Assembly: GCF_004331155.1 (NCBI RefSeq)
Contig: NZ_SJNZ01000001.1
Coordinates: forward strand, 124,001 to 188,000
Length of the DNA: 64,000 nt
Origin: Acinetobacter terrestris
GTDB taxonomy: Bacteria; Pseudomonadota; Gammaproteobacteria; Pseudomonadales; Moraxellaceae
Reading direction: 5' to 3'
Position numbers and translations under genes: made by a program. Below the pieces are notes generated by a model, which worked only from the letters and a program-made list of their open reading frames with translations, was not told the origin of the DNA and did not search any database. This document shows, in pieces, positions 43,918-53,269 of this stretch. Each line of letters begins with the position of its first letter. The first letter of the stretch is position 1.

Positions 43918-46334
43918 GGCTTTAACCACAGCCGTGAATCACGTTCAAACTCTATAGCCATGATGTTTTTGTGTTTGGAAAATCGAATACTGCCCTGTTT
44001 TAGCGTGGTAAGTAACGGAATATTTAATTCTTTTAATCGTGATTCAAGCACTACGCTTGGATGCCCATACCGATTGTTAAAACCTGCTGATGCCACGGCC
44101 AGTTTGGGATTTAACTGCTTTAAAAAATGATAGGCAGAGCTATGTCGACTGCCATGATGTCCCAAAACCAGCACATCAACCTTTAAGTCTGGATAATCCT
44201 GTAAAATCTGATATTCGGTTGGCCAACCGGCATCTCCCATCAATAAAAAATTTTGATAAGGCTGCGCATTTTTGACCTGCAAATAAACCACACAGGACAT
44301 TTCATTTTTTTCATCCTTAGCATTTTCCAACTGCTCAGCTTTGGGTGATAAGACTGTAAAATCGACTCGATCGCTCCATTGCCACTTTTGACCTTGATGA
44401 CAATAATCAAACTGGCTGGAATCGGCGACCTCAAGCTGTTCATTTGAATATACATTTTTAATGGGTAAATCATGTTTGATAGACTCATAAGCGCCTTTAT
44501 GATCCTGATCCAAATGGGTCAAAATCAGTTGATTCAATTCACTGACACCCTTCACCGATAAAAATGGCAAGATGATTTGCCTGCCCACGCTAAATTTAGC
44601 TTCATCATGATTTCCACCGGTATCAATCATCAGCGTCTGTTCTTGATCACGGACAAAAATGGCTTGACCTTGCCCTACATCCAGTACCGTTAATTCAAAC
44701 TCATTTTTAGTGGAATCGATCATCATTAAGGGAACGAAACATAATACTGACCAGGTTTTCGGTAGCACGCCACGCGGTAAAAACAGAATGATCAAACCCA
44801 AACATAAACTGAGCAACATCCAGAAGTTCATGGCAACCGGTTGTAGTGCCGGTGAAAAAAGCTGATCTAAAAGCTGCATAAAAATAAGCAATACTGAAAG
44901 ACACCCATCATTGATTTGAAAAATCAGGCTTCCCAAAGGTTCAAAAATGAAATAACACAACGCTGCAATCACATCCAAGGGAACGATCACCATACCAATC
45001 CAGGGAATGGCGAACAAATTGCTCAATGGCGTAATCCATGCCACCTGTTTAAAGAAAATCAGCATGAGTGGAAACAGCGCCAAAAATATTTTCCATTGCG
45101 ATTCGATCAGAATTTTAACTTGAATCTTGATTGCCTGAGTCCTGGTCTTGATTTCTTCAGCATGACTTTGTTGCACAGTTTGATAAATACGTAACAGCAC
45201 AAAGCACGCGCCATAAGACAACCAGAATGCAGCCGATAAAATACTAAACGGATCGAATATCAATAAAATAGACGCACTCAACAGCAAAATATTTAAGGCT
45301 TGAATCTTTTGTTTTAACAGTACAAATCCACTGATCAACAGGCAGGTGAGCAAAGTTCTAAGGGCGGGAATTTCAAAGCCCACAAAAGCACAATACAACA
45401 GTACGCAAATACAAAATGGCACAATCAACAGATACTGTTTTGGCCACTTTAAATACGCTTGCGGACAATAGCGGCCAATCAGTTGATGCAAGCTCCAGCA
45501 TAGCAATAATGCAAAAATCAGCACATGCGGTCCTGATATTGCCAGTAAATGACTCATGCCGAAGCGTTGAAAGAACTGTTCTGTCTCGGGTTTGAGTAAG
45601 CTTTTATCCCCTGTTAATAAAGCCAAAAGTAAGCCTTTATGCTTTACCGGTTGTTGATCAATAAAATTGCGTAGCGCTAAGCGTTGCTGTTCCATCCACA
45701 GCTGGATCTGATTGGAAAAAGAATGCTGCTGCCTGACATATCGGCCATAACCCAAAGCAGAAATGTCCTGTTCAGGCAGTTTGTGTACCGATGTTACTTT
45801 AAAACCCGACATGATACTTTGCTGGAGATACCACTGCTCTTGATCAAAGACACCTTGCGTTGCATAGCTATGCGCCGGCAGAAGTTTACCCTGCAAGCGA
45901 TAATATTGCCCCAGTTCAAGTGGCTGATGATGGGAATCTATTTCATGTTTTAACCATGCCTGCCATTGCACAACTTCAGCATGTCGATTCAGCACCTGTA
46001 TTTTTTGTTGTATGGATGACTCACCCAATTCATTGAGATTTTTAACATAGGCAACTACTTCAACGTGCTCAGTCTGCCTTTCTCGAAGCTGTAAACGGTC
46101 ATCCAGCTGATGCTGGGCATAGTTATAGCCAAGCGTAATACCCAGACTGAACCCAATACAAAGCTGTAAAAATTTCCACCACAAAGAATGAACTGGTTTT
46201 AAAACAGTGAGCTTTAAAAGCAAGGAGAGAATGAAAAGAGCAATACAAGGGATCAGCAAGGACTGCAAGAACGGGAAAATTTTTCCCATACTGCCAATAC
46301 CGATGACCCAGCCTACGCACATTAATTGAATCAT
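43914..46334 (-). CDS. comEC: DNA internalisation protein ComEC/Rec2 (ComA in Acinetobacter)
   Basis: Inner-membrane channel that takes up single-stranded DNA during natural transformation. It shows an N-terminal DUF4131-like part, a competence domain with many transmembrane segments (GMSHLLAISGPHVLIFALLL, ALRTLLTCLLISG) and a C-terminal metallo-beta-lactamase-like domain (LTHLDQDHKGAYES, LVLGHHGSRHSS). Length about 806 aa from the ATG at 46334. The frame extends to a TTG at 46364, and an ATG at 46322 is also possible; no clear ribosome site distinguishes them. Acinetobacter is naturally competent, which fits. Confidence 0.88.
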   Translation of the reverse strand: MIQLMCVGWVIGIGSMGKIFPFLQSLLIPCIALFILSLLLKLTVLKPVHSLWWKFLQLCIGFSLGITLGYNYAQHQLDDRLQLRERQTEHVEVVAYVKNLNELGESSIQQKIQVLNRHAEVVQWQAWLKHEIDSHHQPLELGQYYRLQGKLLPAHSYATQGVFDQEQWYLQQSIMSGFKVTSVHKLPEQDISALGYGRYVRQQHSFSNQIQLWMEQQRLALRNFIDQQPVKHKGLLLALLTGDKSLLKPETEQFFQRFGMSHLLAISGPHVLIFALLLCWSLHQLIGRYCPQAYLKWPKQYLLIVPFCICVLLYCAFVGFEIPALRTLLTCLLISGFVLLKQKIQALNILLLSASILLIFDPFSILSAAFWLSYGACFVLLRIYQTVQQSHAEEIKTRTQAIKIQVKILIESQWKIFLALFPLMLIFFKQVAWITPLSNLFAIPWIGMVIVPLDVIAALCYFIFEPLGSLIFQINDGCLSVLLIFMQLLDQLFSPALQPVAMNFWMLLSLCLGLIILFLPRGVLPKTWSVLCFVPLMMIDSTKNEFELTVLDVGQGQAIFVRDQEQTLMIDTGGNHDEAKFSVGRQIILPFLSVKGVSELNQLILTHLDQDHKGAYESIKHDLPIKNVYSNEQLEVADSSQFDYCHQGQKWQWSDRVDFTVLSPKAEQLENAKDEKNEMSCVVYLQVKNAQPYQNFLLMGDAGWPTEYQILQDYPDLKVDVLVLGHHGSRHSSAYHFLKQLNPKLAVASAGFNNRYGHPSVVLESRLKELNIPLLTTLKQGSIRFSKHKNIMAIEFERDSRLWLKP

Positions 46335-46419
46335 TATTTTTATAATATTTTTTATTTTGCGCAATATTAAAGCCCACCGCAGTGAGCTTCAATCAATTTT
46401 TAAAATTATCGATCAGTGT

Positions 46420-47103
46420 CTAAGCATCAATCCAGATCCCATCTTGCATATGCAAAATGGAATCGCCGGCTTGAGCCAATTGTTCATCATGCGTCACAAT
46501 CAGCATCGCCATATTGAACTCACTGCGTAATTCACTCAACAGTTCAAAAATTTTCACAGCATTTTTGCGGTCCAGATTCCCGGTCGGTTCATCGGCTAGC
46601 ATCAGTTCAGGTTTCGCCACCAAAGCCCGGGCCAAAGCCACACGCTGGCGCTCACCACCAGATAATTCGCCCGGTTTATGGGTCATACGGTGCGACAATC
46701 CGACACGATTCAGCAAATATTCTGCCTGCTCTTTGGACTGTTTATAGGTGGTGCCGGCACGCAGCATCAGCGGCATTGCGACATTTTCCAACGCAGTAAA
46801 TTCAGGCAAGAGATGATGGAACTGGTACACAAAACCCAAATGCTGGTTACGCAAATAACCACGCTCAGCTTCACCCAAAGTATCAAAGCGTTTGCCATTT
46901 AGAAACACTTCACCTTCTGTGGGTCCATCTAAACCGCCCAAGACATGCAACAAGGTACTTTTACCTGAGCCACTTGAACCGACAATCGAAACAAACTCAC
47001 CTGCCTTGACTTGCAATGACAAGTTTTTAATCACCTCGACCGTGGTTTTCCCATCGGTAAAACTTTTCGAGATATTCTTCGCTTCGAGGACAATATTACT
47101 CAT
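46420..47103 (-). CDS. lolD: Lipoprotein-releasing ABC transporter ATPase LolD
   Basis: Drives release of lipoproteins from the inner membrane to LolA. 227 aa from the ATG at 47103 (MSNIVLEAKNISKSF). Walker A GSSGSGKSTLLH, signature LSGGERQRVALARAL, Walker B LMLADEPTGNLD. It overlaps the stop of lolC by 8 bp, so the pair is coupled. Confidence 0.94.
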   Translation of the reverse strand: MSNIVLEAKNISKSFTDGKTTVEVIKNLSLQVKAGEFVSIVGSSGSGKSTLLHVLGGLDGPTEGEVFLNGKRFDTLGEAERGYLRNQHLGFVYQFHHLLPEFTALENVAMPLMLRAGTTYKQSKEQAEYLLNRVGLSHRMTHKPGELSGGERQRVALARALVAKPELMLADEPTGNLDRKNAVKIFELLSELRSEFNMAMLIVTHDEQLAQAGDSILHMQDGIWIDA

Positions 47104-48331
47104 AACGCAAGGCCTCTGCAGGTTGAGTTTTGGCAGCACGGAAAGCTGGATAAATCGTCGCAAGGAAGCTTAAAAGCAATGATAGACAGACAATCACCAC
47201 TACATCTTGCCAGCGCAAATAAGACGGTAAGTAATTAATAAAGTAGGCATCAAACAGGTTCAAACCAAATGTGGTATTGAGCCAGCCAATCACACTACTA
47301 ATACTTGAGGCAAAAATAATCCCGAGAATGGCACCAGAAACTGTACCAATCACCCCAATGATGGTTCCCTGCACCATAAAAATTCGGGTGATAGTTGCAG
47401 GTGAAGCACCTAGGGTACGTAGAATCGCAATGTCAGATTTTTTATCTGTTACCACCATGACCAGTGATGACACGATATTAAATGCAGCCACCAAAACAAT
47501 CAGGAACAGCAGCAAGCTGACCATGGCTTTTTCCATCTGAATGGCACTGAACAAATTACCATGGGTAAAGGTCCAGTTCGATGCATAGAAATTGCTTGGC
47601 AAGTCTTTGACAATGTCATCCGCCACTTCAGGTGCAAGGAAGATATCATCCAGTTTTAAACGGACACCTTGGGCACCATCGGGCAAGCGCAACAAGGTCG
47701 AAGCATCATTCAAGGCGATATAGCCCATCATTGAATCGACTTCTGCACCAATACTAAAGATCCCGACAATTTTAAAACGCTTGAAGCGCGGTACTACACC
47801 GGCCGGTGAAGGCGTTGCTTCAGGCAGTACCAAGGTAATATTGTCATTTAAGCCCAAGCCCAGTGAATCGGTCATTTGTTTACCTAAAACAATGCCAAAT
47901 TCACCTTTTTTCAGGCTATCAATACTGCCTTCAACCATGTGATTTTGAATGATCGAAACTTTCTTTTCATAGGAAGGTTCGATCCCTGTCACCATGATTC
48001 CGGCCACTTGTCCTTGCGCTGTAAGCATCCCCTGTAATTGGGTAAATGGTGCTACGCCTTTGACATGCTCATGTTGTTCAACTTTTTTTGCAAGTTCAGG
48101 CCAATTTGTTAAAATTTGTGTTGAAGAAACAGTCGCTTGAGGTATCATTCCTAAGACGCGGTTTTTCAGTTCTCGGTCAAAGCCATTCATCACAGATAAG
48201 ACTGTAATAAGTACGGCTACACCTAATGTGAGACCGATCATAGAAACCAGAGCAATAAAAGAAATAAAGTGGTTACTACGCCGTGCGCGAGTATATCTCA
48301 ACCCTATGTACAGCGAGATTGGTTTAAACAT
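47096..48331 (-). CDS. lolC: Lipoprotein-releasing ABC transporter permease (LolC/LolE family)
   Basis: Transmembrane subunit of the Lol exporter, 411 aa. Typical start MFKPISLYIGLRYTRARRSN, first transmembrane helix with LVSMIGLTLGVAVLITVLSV, a large periplasmic domain, and three C-terminal helices with AILRTLGASPATITRIFM. Only one permease is present, so this is probably the homodimeric LolF-type system of Acinetobacter rather than a LolC/LolE pair. The start is only 23 bp from the divergent PilZ gene start. Confidence 0.9.
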   Translation of the reverse strand: MFKPISLYIGLRYTRARRSNHFISFIALVSMIGLTLGVAVLITVLSVMNGFDRELKNRVLGMIPQATVSSTQILTNWPELAKKVEQHEHVKGVAPFTQLQGMLTAQGQVAGIMVTGIEPSYEKKVSIIQNHMVEGSIDSLKKGEFGIVLGKQMTDSLGLGLNDNITLVLPEATPSPAGVVPRFKRFKIVGIFSIGAEVDSMMGYIALNDASTLLRLPDGAQGVRLKLDDIFLAPEVADDIVKDLPSNFYASNWTFTHGNLFSAIQMEKAMVSLLLFLIVLVAAFNIVSSLVMVVTDKKSDIAILRTLGASPATITRIFMVQGTIIGVIGTVSGAILGIIFASSISSVIGWLNTTFGLNLFDAYFINYLPSYLRWQDVVVIVCLSLLLSFLATIYPAFRAAKTQPAEALRYE

Positions 48332-48354
48332 ACCATTTAGTCCGAGGAATAATT

Positions 48355-48924
48355 ATGGAAAATTCACAGCATCAAAGCGGCAACATGGAACGTCGCGTTA
48401 TGTCGCGTATAGATGCTGCCTTGCGAGTTAATTATCAGATTATTTCTGATGATGTCGCGTTTAATGACCCTTATGATCCTAACTTTGTGCTGCCACGCTA
48501 TTTTCTACTACTCGCAGAATTAGATCAATTTGATCACGCAATAAACTACGAATTAGAACAATTATCTGAAAGAGATCAACAAATTGCTCGAATCTTATCC
48601 TTATTCAACCAAAAGTTAAACCTTATTACCGGTTCTTTGTACGATGCAATTGTACAATCCATGTTACCTATCCCGGAAAATGTCAATTTCTCGGAAACCG
48701 GATTCAGTTTCTTTAATGAGCATCCGATTCAGGAAGGAACCTATATTCACGTGACCTTAAGCCACCCTGAAAATTTCTTTCATATCGCAGCAACCGCACA
48801 AGTGGTCTATAGCCGAGCTGAAGACAATGGTAAATTCCGTACCGGTGCCTACTTCATCACTTTGCATCCACAAGACCGGGTAAAATTGAGCGAATGTATT
48901 ACCGTAAGCAAGCCCAAGGATTAA
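48355..48924 (+). CDS. PilZ-domain-like protein
   Basis: 189 aa. A short arginine-rich N-terminus (NMERRVMSRIDAALRVNYQI) is followed by a helical domain and a C-terminal beta-barrel with the NFSETGFSFFNEHPIQEGTY motif, of the PilZ D/NxSxxG type that binds cyclic-di-GMP. The start at 48355 has GAGGAA upstream; ATGs at 48385 and 48400 are in frame. It may control motility or surface behaviour by c-di-GMP; that is family knowledge, not shown here. Confidence 0.78.
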   Translation: MENSQHQSGNMERRVMSRIDAALRVNYQIISDDVAFNDPYDPNFVLPRYFLLLAELDQFDHAINYELEQLSERDQQIARILSLFNQKLNLITGSLYDAIVQSMLPIPENVNFSETGFSFFNEHPIQEGTYIHVTLSHPENFFHIAATAQVVYSRAEDNGKFRTGAYFITLHPQDRVKLSECITVSKPKD

Positions 48925-48928
48925 AAAT

Positions 48929-49840
48929 TTAAGGCTTGGATTTAATCTTGTGGGCGAGCTTACGACTCGCCTGAAGGTCACGGTAAAAATAGACAAATAG
49001 ACCAAACAATAAAATAAATGCACCGACAAAAACCATTGCAGACAATGACTCGTTATTCAGTATCGCACCAATAAATAAAGCAATCATTGGGGTCATTACC
49101 GTGGTTAATGACAAGGTCGTGGCTTGAATATTTTGCACCAGTTTGAAATAGCAGAACATTGCAATTAATGAAGCCATCACCACAGCATAAAGCAGGGCAA
49201 ATAATGACTTGGCATTTGGAATATGCGTTGGTGCATGCTGCCAGATAAAAGGCACAATACAGATTGCAGCCACCGTGGAAACAAAGATAGAACCGGTTGC
49301 CTGTGCCACCGGATCAACATCTGCATTGACTTTCTTCACCCAAAAAATCGATAAGGCATAAGTAAATACACTCAGCAACATGAGGCCTATACCGATCGGG
49401 TTGACATGCTGATTTTCACCGCCAAAACAGATAATGGCCAAGCCTGTAACTGCAATGAGCATGCCCAGCCACTGTAAGCGGCTTAGGCTCTGTTTAAAGC
49501 CAAAGCGTCCAATCAAACCTGCCATAATGGGTGCCAGACCAAACATCAGCGCAATAATGCCTGAGCTTAAATAGCTTGTTGCAATATAAGTAAAAATCTG
49601 CGATCCCATTAAACTAAACGACCCAGCCAAATAGCTATGCCATGAATTTTGATCAATGGGAAATTTGACCTTTAAAATGAGCAATAATGCGATGGCGAGT
49701 GGCAAGGCAATAAAGAACCGCAGCACCAATGCCCACATTAAATGCAGGTCAGAAACACTCCACACAATGGCCAATGGCGTGGTGGCCCAAATAAATACCA
49801 ATAAGGCATAAGTTGAAACAATATTGGCTTTAGAAGGCAT
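48929..49840 (-). CDS. EamA/DMT family transporter
   Basis: 303 aa with about ten transmembrane segments in two EamA repeats; typical start ALLVFIWATTPLAIVWSVSD, later WLGMLIAVTGLAIICFGG and TTVMTPMIALFIGAIL. Members export amino acids or other metabolites; the substrate is unknown. It is convergent with the PilZ gene (4 bp between stops) and ends an apparent unit with the YaiI gene 12 bp upstream. Confidence 0.85.
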   Translation of the reverse strand: MPSKANIVSTYALLVFIWATTPLAIVWSVSDLHLMWALVLRFFIALPLAIALLLILKVKFPIDQNSWHSYLAGSFSLMGSQIFTYIATSYLSSGIIALMFGLAPIMAGLIGRFGFKQSLSRLQWLGMLIAVTGLAIICFGGENQHVNPIGIGLMLLSVFTYALSIFWVKKVNADVDPVAQATGSIFVSTVAAICIVPFIWQHAPTHIPNAKSLFALLYAVVMASLIAMFCYFKLVQNIQATTLSLTTVMTPMIALFIGAILNNESLSAMVFVGAFILLFGLFVYFYRDLQASRKLAHKIKSKP

Positions 49841-49852
49841 ACGGGACTCGGC

Positions 49853-50323
49853 TTAAGGTGCAGTTTTACGTTTCTGTTTCTGGATGGTTTGATCGAGTGA
49901 ACTGGAAAATTCACGTTTATCACGTTCAGAAATTGGCGGTGGTCCACCAGTGTTGACCCCTGCTCCGCGTAATGAGTCCATAAAATCACGTAAATGCAGA
50001 CGGGCTTTGACATTCGCCGTGGTATACACCTCACCGCGCGGATGAATCGCAATACCGCCCTTTTCAATCACCAGAGCCGCAAGCGGAATATCTTGAGTCA
50101 TCACGATATCATGCTCTTTCATGCGATCTATGATTTCTTTATCAGCCGCATCCGCCCCACTCATCACCTGAATGGAATTGATTCGAACTGAAGGCGTGAT
50201 GCCTACATTTTGATTGGCGACAAAAGTGACTTCTAACTGATAACGGTCTGAAGCACGAATAATGACTTCACGTAGAATTTTAGGCAATGCATCGGCATCG
50301 ACCCAAAGTTTAAATGGCAGCAC
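49853..50323 (-). CDS. YaiI/YqxD family protein (UPF0178)
   Basis: 156 aa, PIN-like nuclease-fold family of unknown function. Conserved start [35 protein letters not shown], and [20 protein letters not shown] with a C-terminal [15 protein letters not shown]. The start is a GTG at 50323; no ATG is available in frame. The EamA gene starts 12 bp downstream. Confidence 0.87.
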   Translation of the reverse strand: MLPFKLWVDADALPKILREVIIRASDRYQLEVTFVANQNVGITPSVRINSIQVMSGADAADKEIIDRMKEHDIVMTQDIPLAALVIEKGGIAIHPRGEVYTTANVKARLHLRDFMDSLRGAGVNTGGPPPISERDKREFSSSLDQTIQKQKRKTAP

Positions 50324-50590
50324 ACAGCATCCATAGCAAGAAAATATTAACAGCTAGTTTAGCAAATTCATGTGACAAGAGGATGGATAAATCCATTGAG
50401 TCAATTTCCCACTTTGAATTTGAATCAGATGACCCTGGTTTTTATACATAAATGAATCATTCATGTTTCTCTTCACCCGGCAATTTGGCCCATTTCTCAT
50501 ACTTTGATGGTTAAATTTAGCCCGATGACTTGAAATTTTGAAATAACCCTCGATTTAATAGATAAATACAACTCAACATCAATTGTGAAT

Positions 50591-51523
50591 ATGAAAAATC
50601 AAAATAGTCCAGAAATTATCACCATTGAAGATCAGAACTTTGGCAGCCATGTTGAACACTGGAACTTACTCACAGACAATCCAACGACAGATGTGCCAAA
50701 GTGGCTTGGTTTAGCGCTAAATTCACCGGTTATGCCGATGGGTTTATGTCCTCAAGAATGTGACATGGATGAAAGCACATGGCTGATTCAAGGACCCAAG
50801 AAAGCAGCGGTGCAAATCAATCAAGTGATTGCGGTTGAAAATAACAAGCCACAAGCTGTAAAAACAGCATTTCCAAGTTTCGAAGGTCCCTATAAAGTCG
50901 CTGCTAAAATTGAACGAATTATTAGCTGTAAATCAAAAACGCAGGCTGTTTTACGCTTAAATCTCGGTGCAAATACCATTGTTTATGCCTTTGATGCCCT
51001 GTATAGCGTTAATCACGGGCACTATGAAAAAGGTCAAACCTATCTTGCGCAGTTGAATGCGTGGGCTTATGAACTGGAAGCGGTTTCTGACCATGAACAA
51101 CTGGTGGTTGATGACCCTGCCTCAATCAAACATCACCGGGCTTTAAACGATATTTTGGCGGCCAATGACGGCGTTGCCCCTGCCAATTTACAAGCGCAAA
51201 TTGATGCCTGGGAGCCTAAATCGGAAGATGACAAAGAGCCGGTTACTGTCGATTTCTCAAAAATGGTGGCCTATCTGTACGGCGAAAATATGGGCCAAGA
51301 AGATGAAGCCTGGTTCCAGGGCAATATTGTCGGTAAAACGTCCATGTCCTTTATGGATCAAGACTACACACTTTATGACGTTGCCTTAATTCATGATGAA
51401 AACCAGGAAGCAACGCTGATCCGCATTGCGACCAAGAATGAAGCGAATCAAGACTTTCAGATTGGGCAATTTATTCGAGGCAATCTGTGGATTCAAGTCA
51501 ATATTCATTCTAAAAAACAGTAA
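50591..51523 (+). CDS. Unrecognised cytoplasmic protein, 310 aa
   Basis: Starts at ATG 50591 (an in-frame GTG lies 6 nt earlier). The product is acidic with no signal or membrane segment. Recognisable landmarks are WNLLTDNPTTDVPKWLGLAL, GPYKVAAKIERIISCKSKTQ, GANTIVYAFDALYSVNHGHY and a C-terminal half with YLYGENMGQEDEAWFQGNIV, possibly two beta-rich halves of similar build. No family is recognised. It has its own terminator. Confidence 0.7.
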   Translation: MKNQNSPEIITIEDQNFGSHVEHWNLLTDNPTTDVPKWLGLALNSPVMPMGLCPQECDMDESTWLIQGPKKAAVQINQVIAVENNKPQAVKTAFPSFEGPYKVAAKIERIISCKSKTQAVLRLNLGANTIVYAFDALYSVNHGHYEKGQTYLAQLNAWAYELEAVSDHEQLVVDDPASIKHHRALNDILAANDGVAPANLQAQIDAWEPKSEDDKEPVTVDFSKMVAYLYGENMGQEDEAWFQGNIVGKTSMSFMDQDYTLYDVALIHDENQEATLIRIATKNEANQDFQIGQFIRGNLWIQVNIHSKKQ

Positions 51524-51528
51524 ACTAT

Positions 51529-51585
51529 AAACAGCAGCTGAATAGGATTGATCATCTATTCTCCAATTGAGCTGCTGTTTTAATT
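51529..51585 (+). terminator. Terminator after the 310-aa gene
   Basis: AAACAGCAGCT (51529-51539) pairs with AGCTGCTGTTT (51570-51580). A smaller GAATAG/CTATTC stem lies inside, and T-rich sequence follows. Confidence 0.7.
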
Positions 51586-51623
51586 CCATTTTTTATTATA
51601 TCGTTTCAACTTGCATTTTAAAG

Positions 51624-51686
51624 TTATCCACAGCTCAACATTATATTTAACGTTTTTAAATTCAAAATAAAATACACTTATCCACA
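51624..51686 (+). promoter_or_regulatory. Two perfect DnaA boxes in an AT-rich spacer
   Basis: TTATCCACA occurs at 51624-51632 and again, same strand, at 51678-51686, inside about 350 bp of very AT-rich DNA (51586-51934). These are exact matches to the high-affinity DnaA box. Nothing else recognisable, such as a repeat array or dnaA/dnaN/gyrB neighbours, suggests the main origin here. Confidence 0.5.
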
Positions 51687-51934
51687 ATTTAAATTCAAAA
51701 CTTTATATTTTTAAAATATACTCGCGATTATATTGGAGTGGTTAATTTTTAAGCATTTTATGTAGTTCAACCCTTGATGGAGAAGAAGCCGAGAATAAAT
51801 GCGATATTTATTTCGTTAAAATAAATATTTTAATTACATATTTTTATTTAGTACTTTATTTAATCAATTTTTTATGATAAAAATGCGAATTAGAAATAGG
51901 AATTAACGATAAATAAATCGGAATCGAGCTTTCC

Positions 51935-52075
51935 ATGAAAATCGTGCAAGAAGAAAATATACAGCAAGTTGAACATCAACTTGGAAAACGCTTCCAGTTA
52001 GATAACATTTCATGCTTATTTTTTGTATTAGGCATGTTTATGTCTGCCTATATTTTGCATCACTTTATTCTTTAA
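51935..52075 (+). CDS. Small membrane protein, 46 aa
   Basis: ATG 51935 to TAA 52073-52075. The N-terminal half is soluble and charged (MKIVQEENIQQVEHQLGKRF); the C-terminal half is one hydrophobic helix (ISCLFFVLGMFMSAYILHHF). The ribosome site is weak (CGAG). Its shape is sensible for a small inner-membrane peptide, but the coding claim rests only on this frame. Confidence 0.5.
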   Translation: MKIVQEENIQQVEHQLGKRFQLDNISCLFFVLGMFMSAYILHHFIL

Positions 52076-52149
52076 GCTTATTTTAATACCTTATTTTTAA
52101 CAGACCGGTTTAGACAAAACTAATTTAACTCATAAAAATTTTAATCAAT

Positions 52150-52178
52150 AAAAAGCCCATCATGTGATGGGCTTTTTT
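52150..52178. terminator. Terminator after serC
   Basis: AAAAAGCCCATCA-TG-TGATGGGCTTTTTT perfect stem, 12 bp beyond the serC stop on the leftward strand. Confidence 0.88.
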
Positions 52179-52189
52179 AGCTTTAAGGC

Positions 52190-53269
52190 TTAACCGTTGC
52201 GTTTGGCAAAGTCATCCATAAAGTTAACTAAGGCTTGTACGCCCTCTAAAGGCACGGCGTTATAAATACTTGCACGCATACCACCCACTGAACGGTGACC
52301 TGCCAAATTAACAAGATGATTTTGTTCCGCTTCTTTTAGGAACAATTTATCTAAATCTGCATTGGCCAAAGTAAATGGAACGTTCATAATTGAACGGTTT
52401 TGTTCCGCAATTGGATTTGCGTAGAAATCACTCGCGTCGATATAACCATAAAGCAATTTGGCTTTTTCAAGGTTAACTTTGTGAATAGCTTCAACACCAC
52501 CATTTTCAAGTAACCATTCAAATACCAGACCAGACAAGTACCAAGCATAAGTTGATGGTGTATTCACCATTGAATCATTCTTTGCTTGCGCAGAATATTT
52601 CAAAATGCTTGGAATTTCAGGTTTCGCCTGATCAAGCAAATCTTCACGAATGATCACTAAAGTCAGGCCGGCAGGACCAATATTCTTTTGCGCGCCTGCA
52701 TAGATTAGACCAAACTTAGACACATCAATGGGTGCTGAAAGAATGCTTGAAGATAAATCAGAAACCAATGGCGCATTCACGTCCGGAATGCCGGCAAATT
52801 GAATCCCGCCGATGGTTTCATTATCTGCATAATGCACATAAGCTGCATCATTGGATAAGTTCCACTGGCTTTGATCAGTAATGGCTAATTTCCCGTTAAT
52901 GCTGGTGCCCGCTTCCACGACATTGATGTCGCCATAGCGTTGTGCTTCTTTCAGCGCTTTTTCAGACCAGATTCCGGTATGGATATAATCTGCTTTATTA
53001 TTTTTGCCTAAAAGGTTTAAAGGAATTGCAGAGAATTGAAGTGAAGCACCACCCTGCAAGAACAACACTTTGTAGTTCTCTGGGATGTTCATCAATTTGC
53101 GTAAATCTGCTTCTGCTTTTTCTGCCACAGCAACATAGTCACTACTACGGTGACTCATTTCCATGATCGAAAGACCTTTGCCATGCCAATCGAGCATTTC
53201 AGCTTGGGCTTTTTCTAAAACGGCAGTCGGTAATGCAGCAGGGCCAGCACAGAAATTGTACGCGCGCAT
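52190..53269 (-). CDS. serC: Phosphoserine aminotransferase SerC
   Basis: PLP enzyme making O-phosphoserine in serine synthesis and acting in pyridoxine synthesis. 359 aa from the ATG at 53269 (MRAYNFCAGPAALP, AAGGA upstream); the frame opens 27 nt earlier. Motifs are FLQGGASLQFSAIPLNL and GLIYAGAQKNIGPAGLTLVI, which contains the PLP lysine; HRSVGGMRASIYNA is near the C-terminus. Confidence 0.96.
   Translation of the reverse strand: MRAYNFCAGPAALPTAVLEKAQAEMLDWHGKGLSIMEMSHRSSDYVAVAEKAEADLRKLMNIPENYKVLFLQGGASLQFSAIPLNLLGKNNKADYIHTGIWSEKALKEAQRYGDINVVEAGTSINGKLAITDQSQWNLSNDAAYVHYADNETIGGIQFAGIPDVNAPLVSDLSSSILSAPIDVSKFGLIYAGAQKNIGPAGLTLVIIREDLLDQAKPEIPSILKYSAQAKNDSMVNTPSTYAWYLSGLVFEWLLENGGVEAIHKVNLEKAKLLYGYIDASDFYANPIAEQNRSIMNVPFTLANADLDKLFLKEAEQNHLVNLAGHRSVGGMRASIYNAVPLEGVQALVNFMDDFAKRNG

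Noticed and set aside
51586..51934. Chromosomal replication origin suggested by the two DnaA boxes
   Set aside because: Only two boxes and none of the usual origin neighbours (dnaA, dnaN, recF, gyrB, rpmH) are present.
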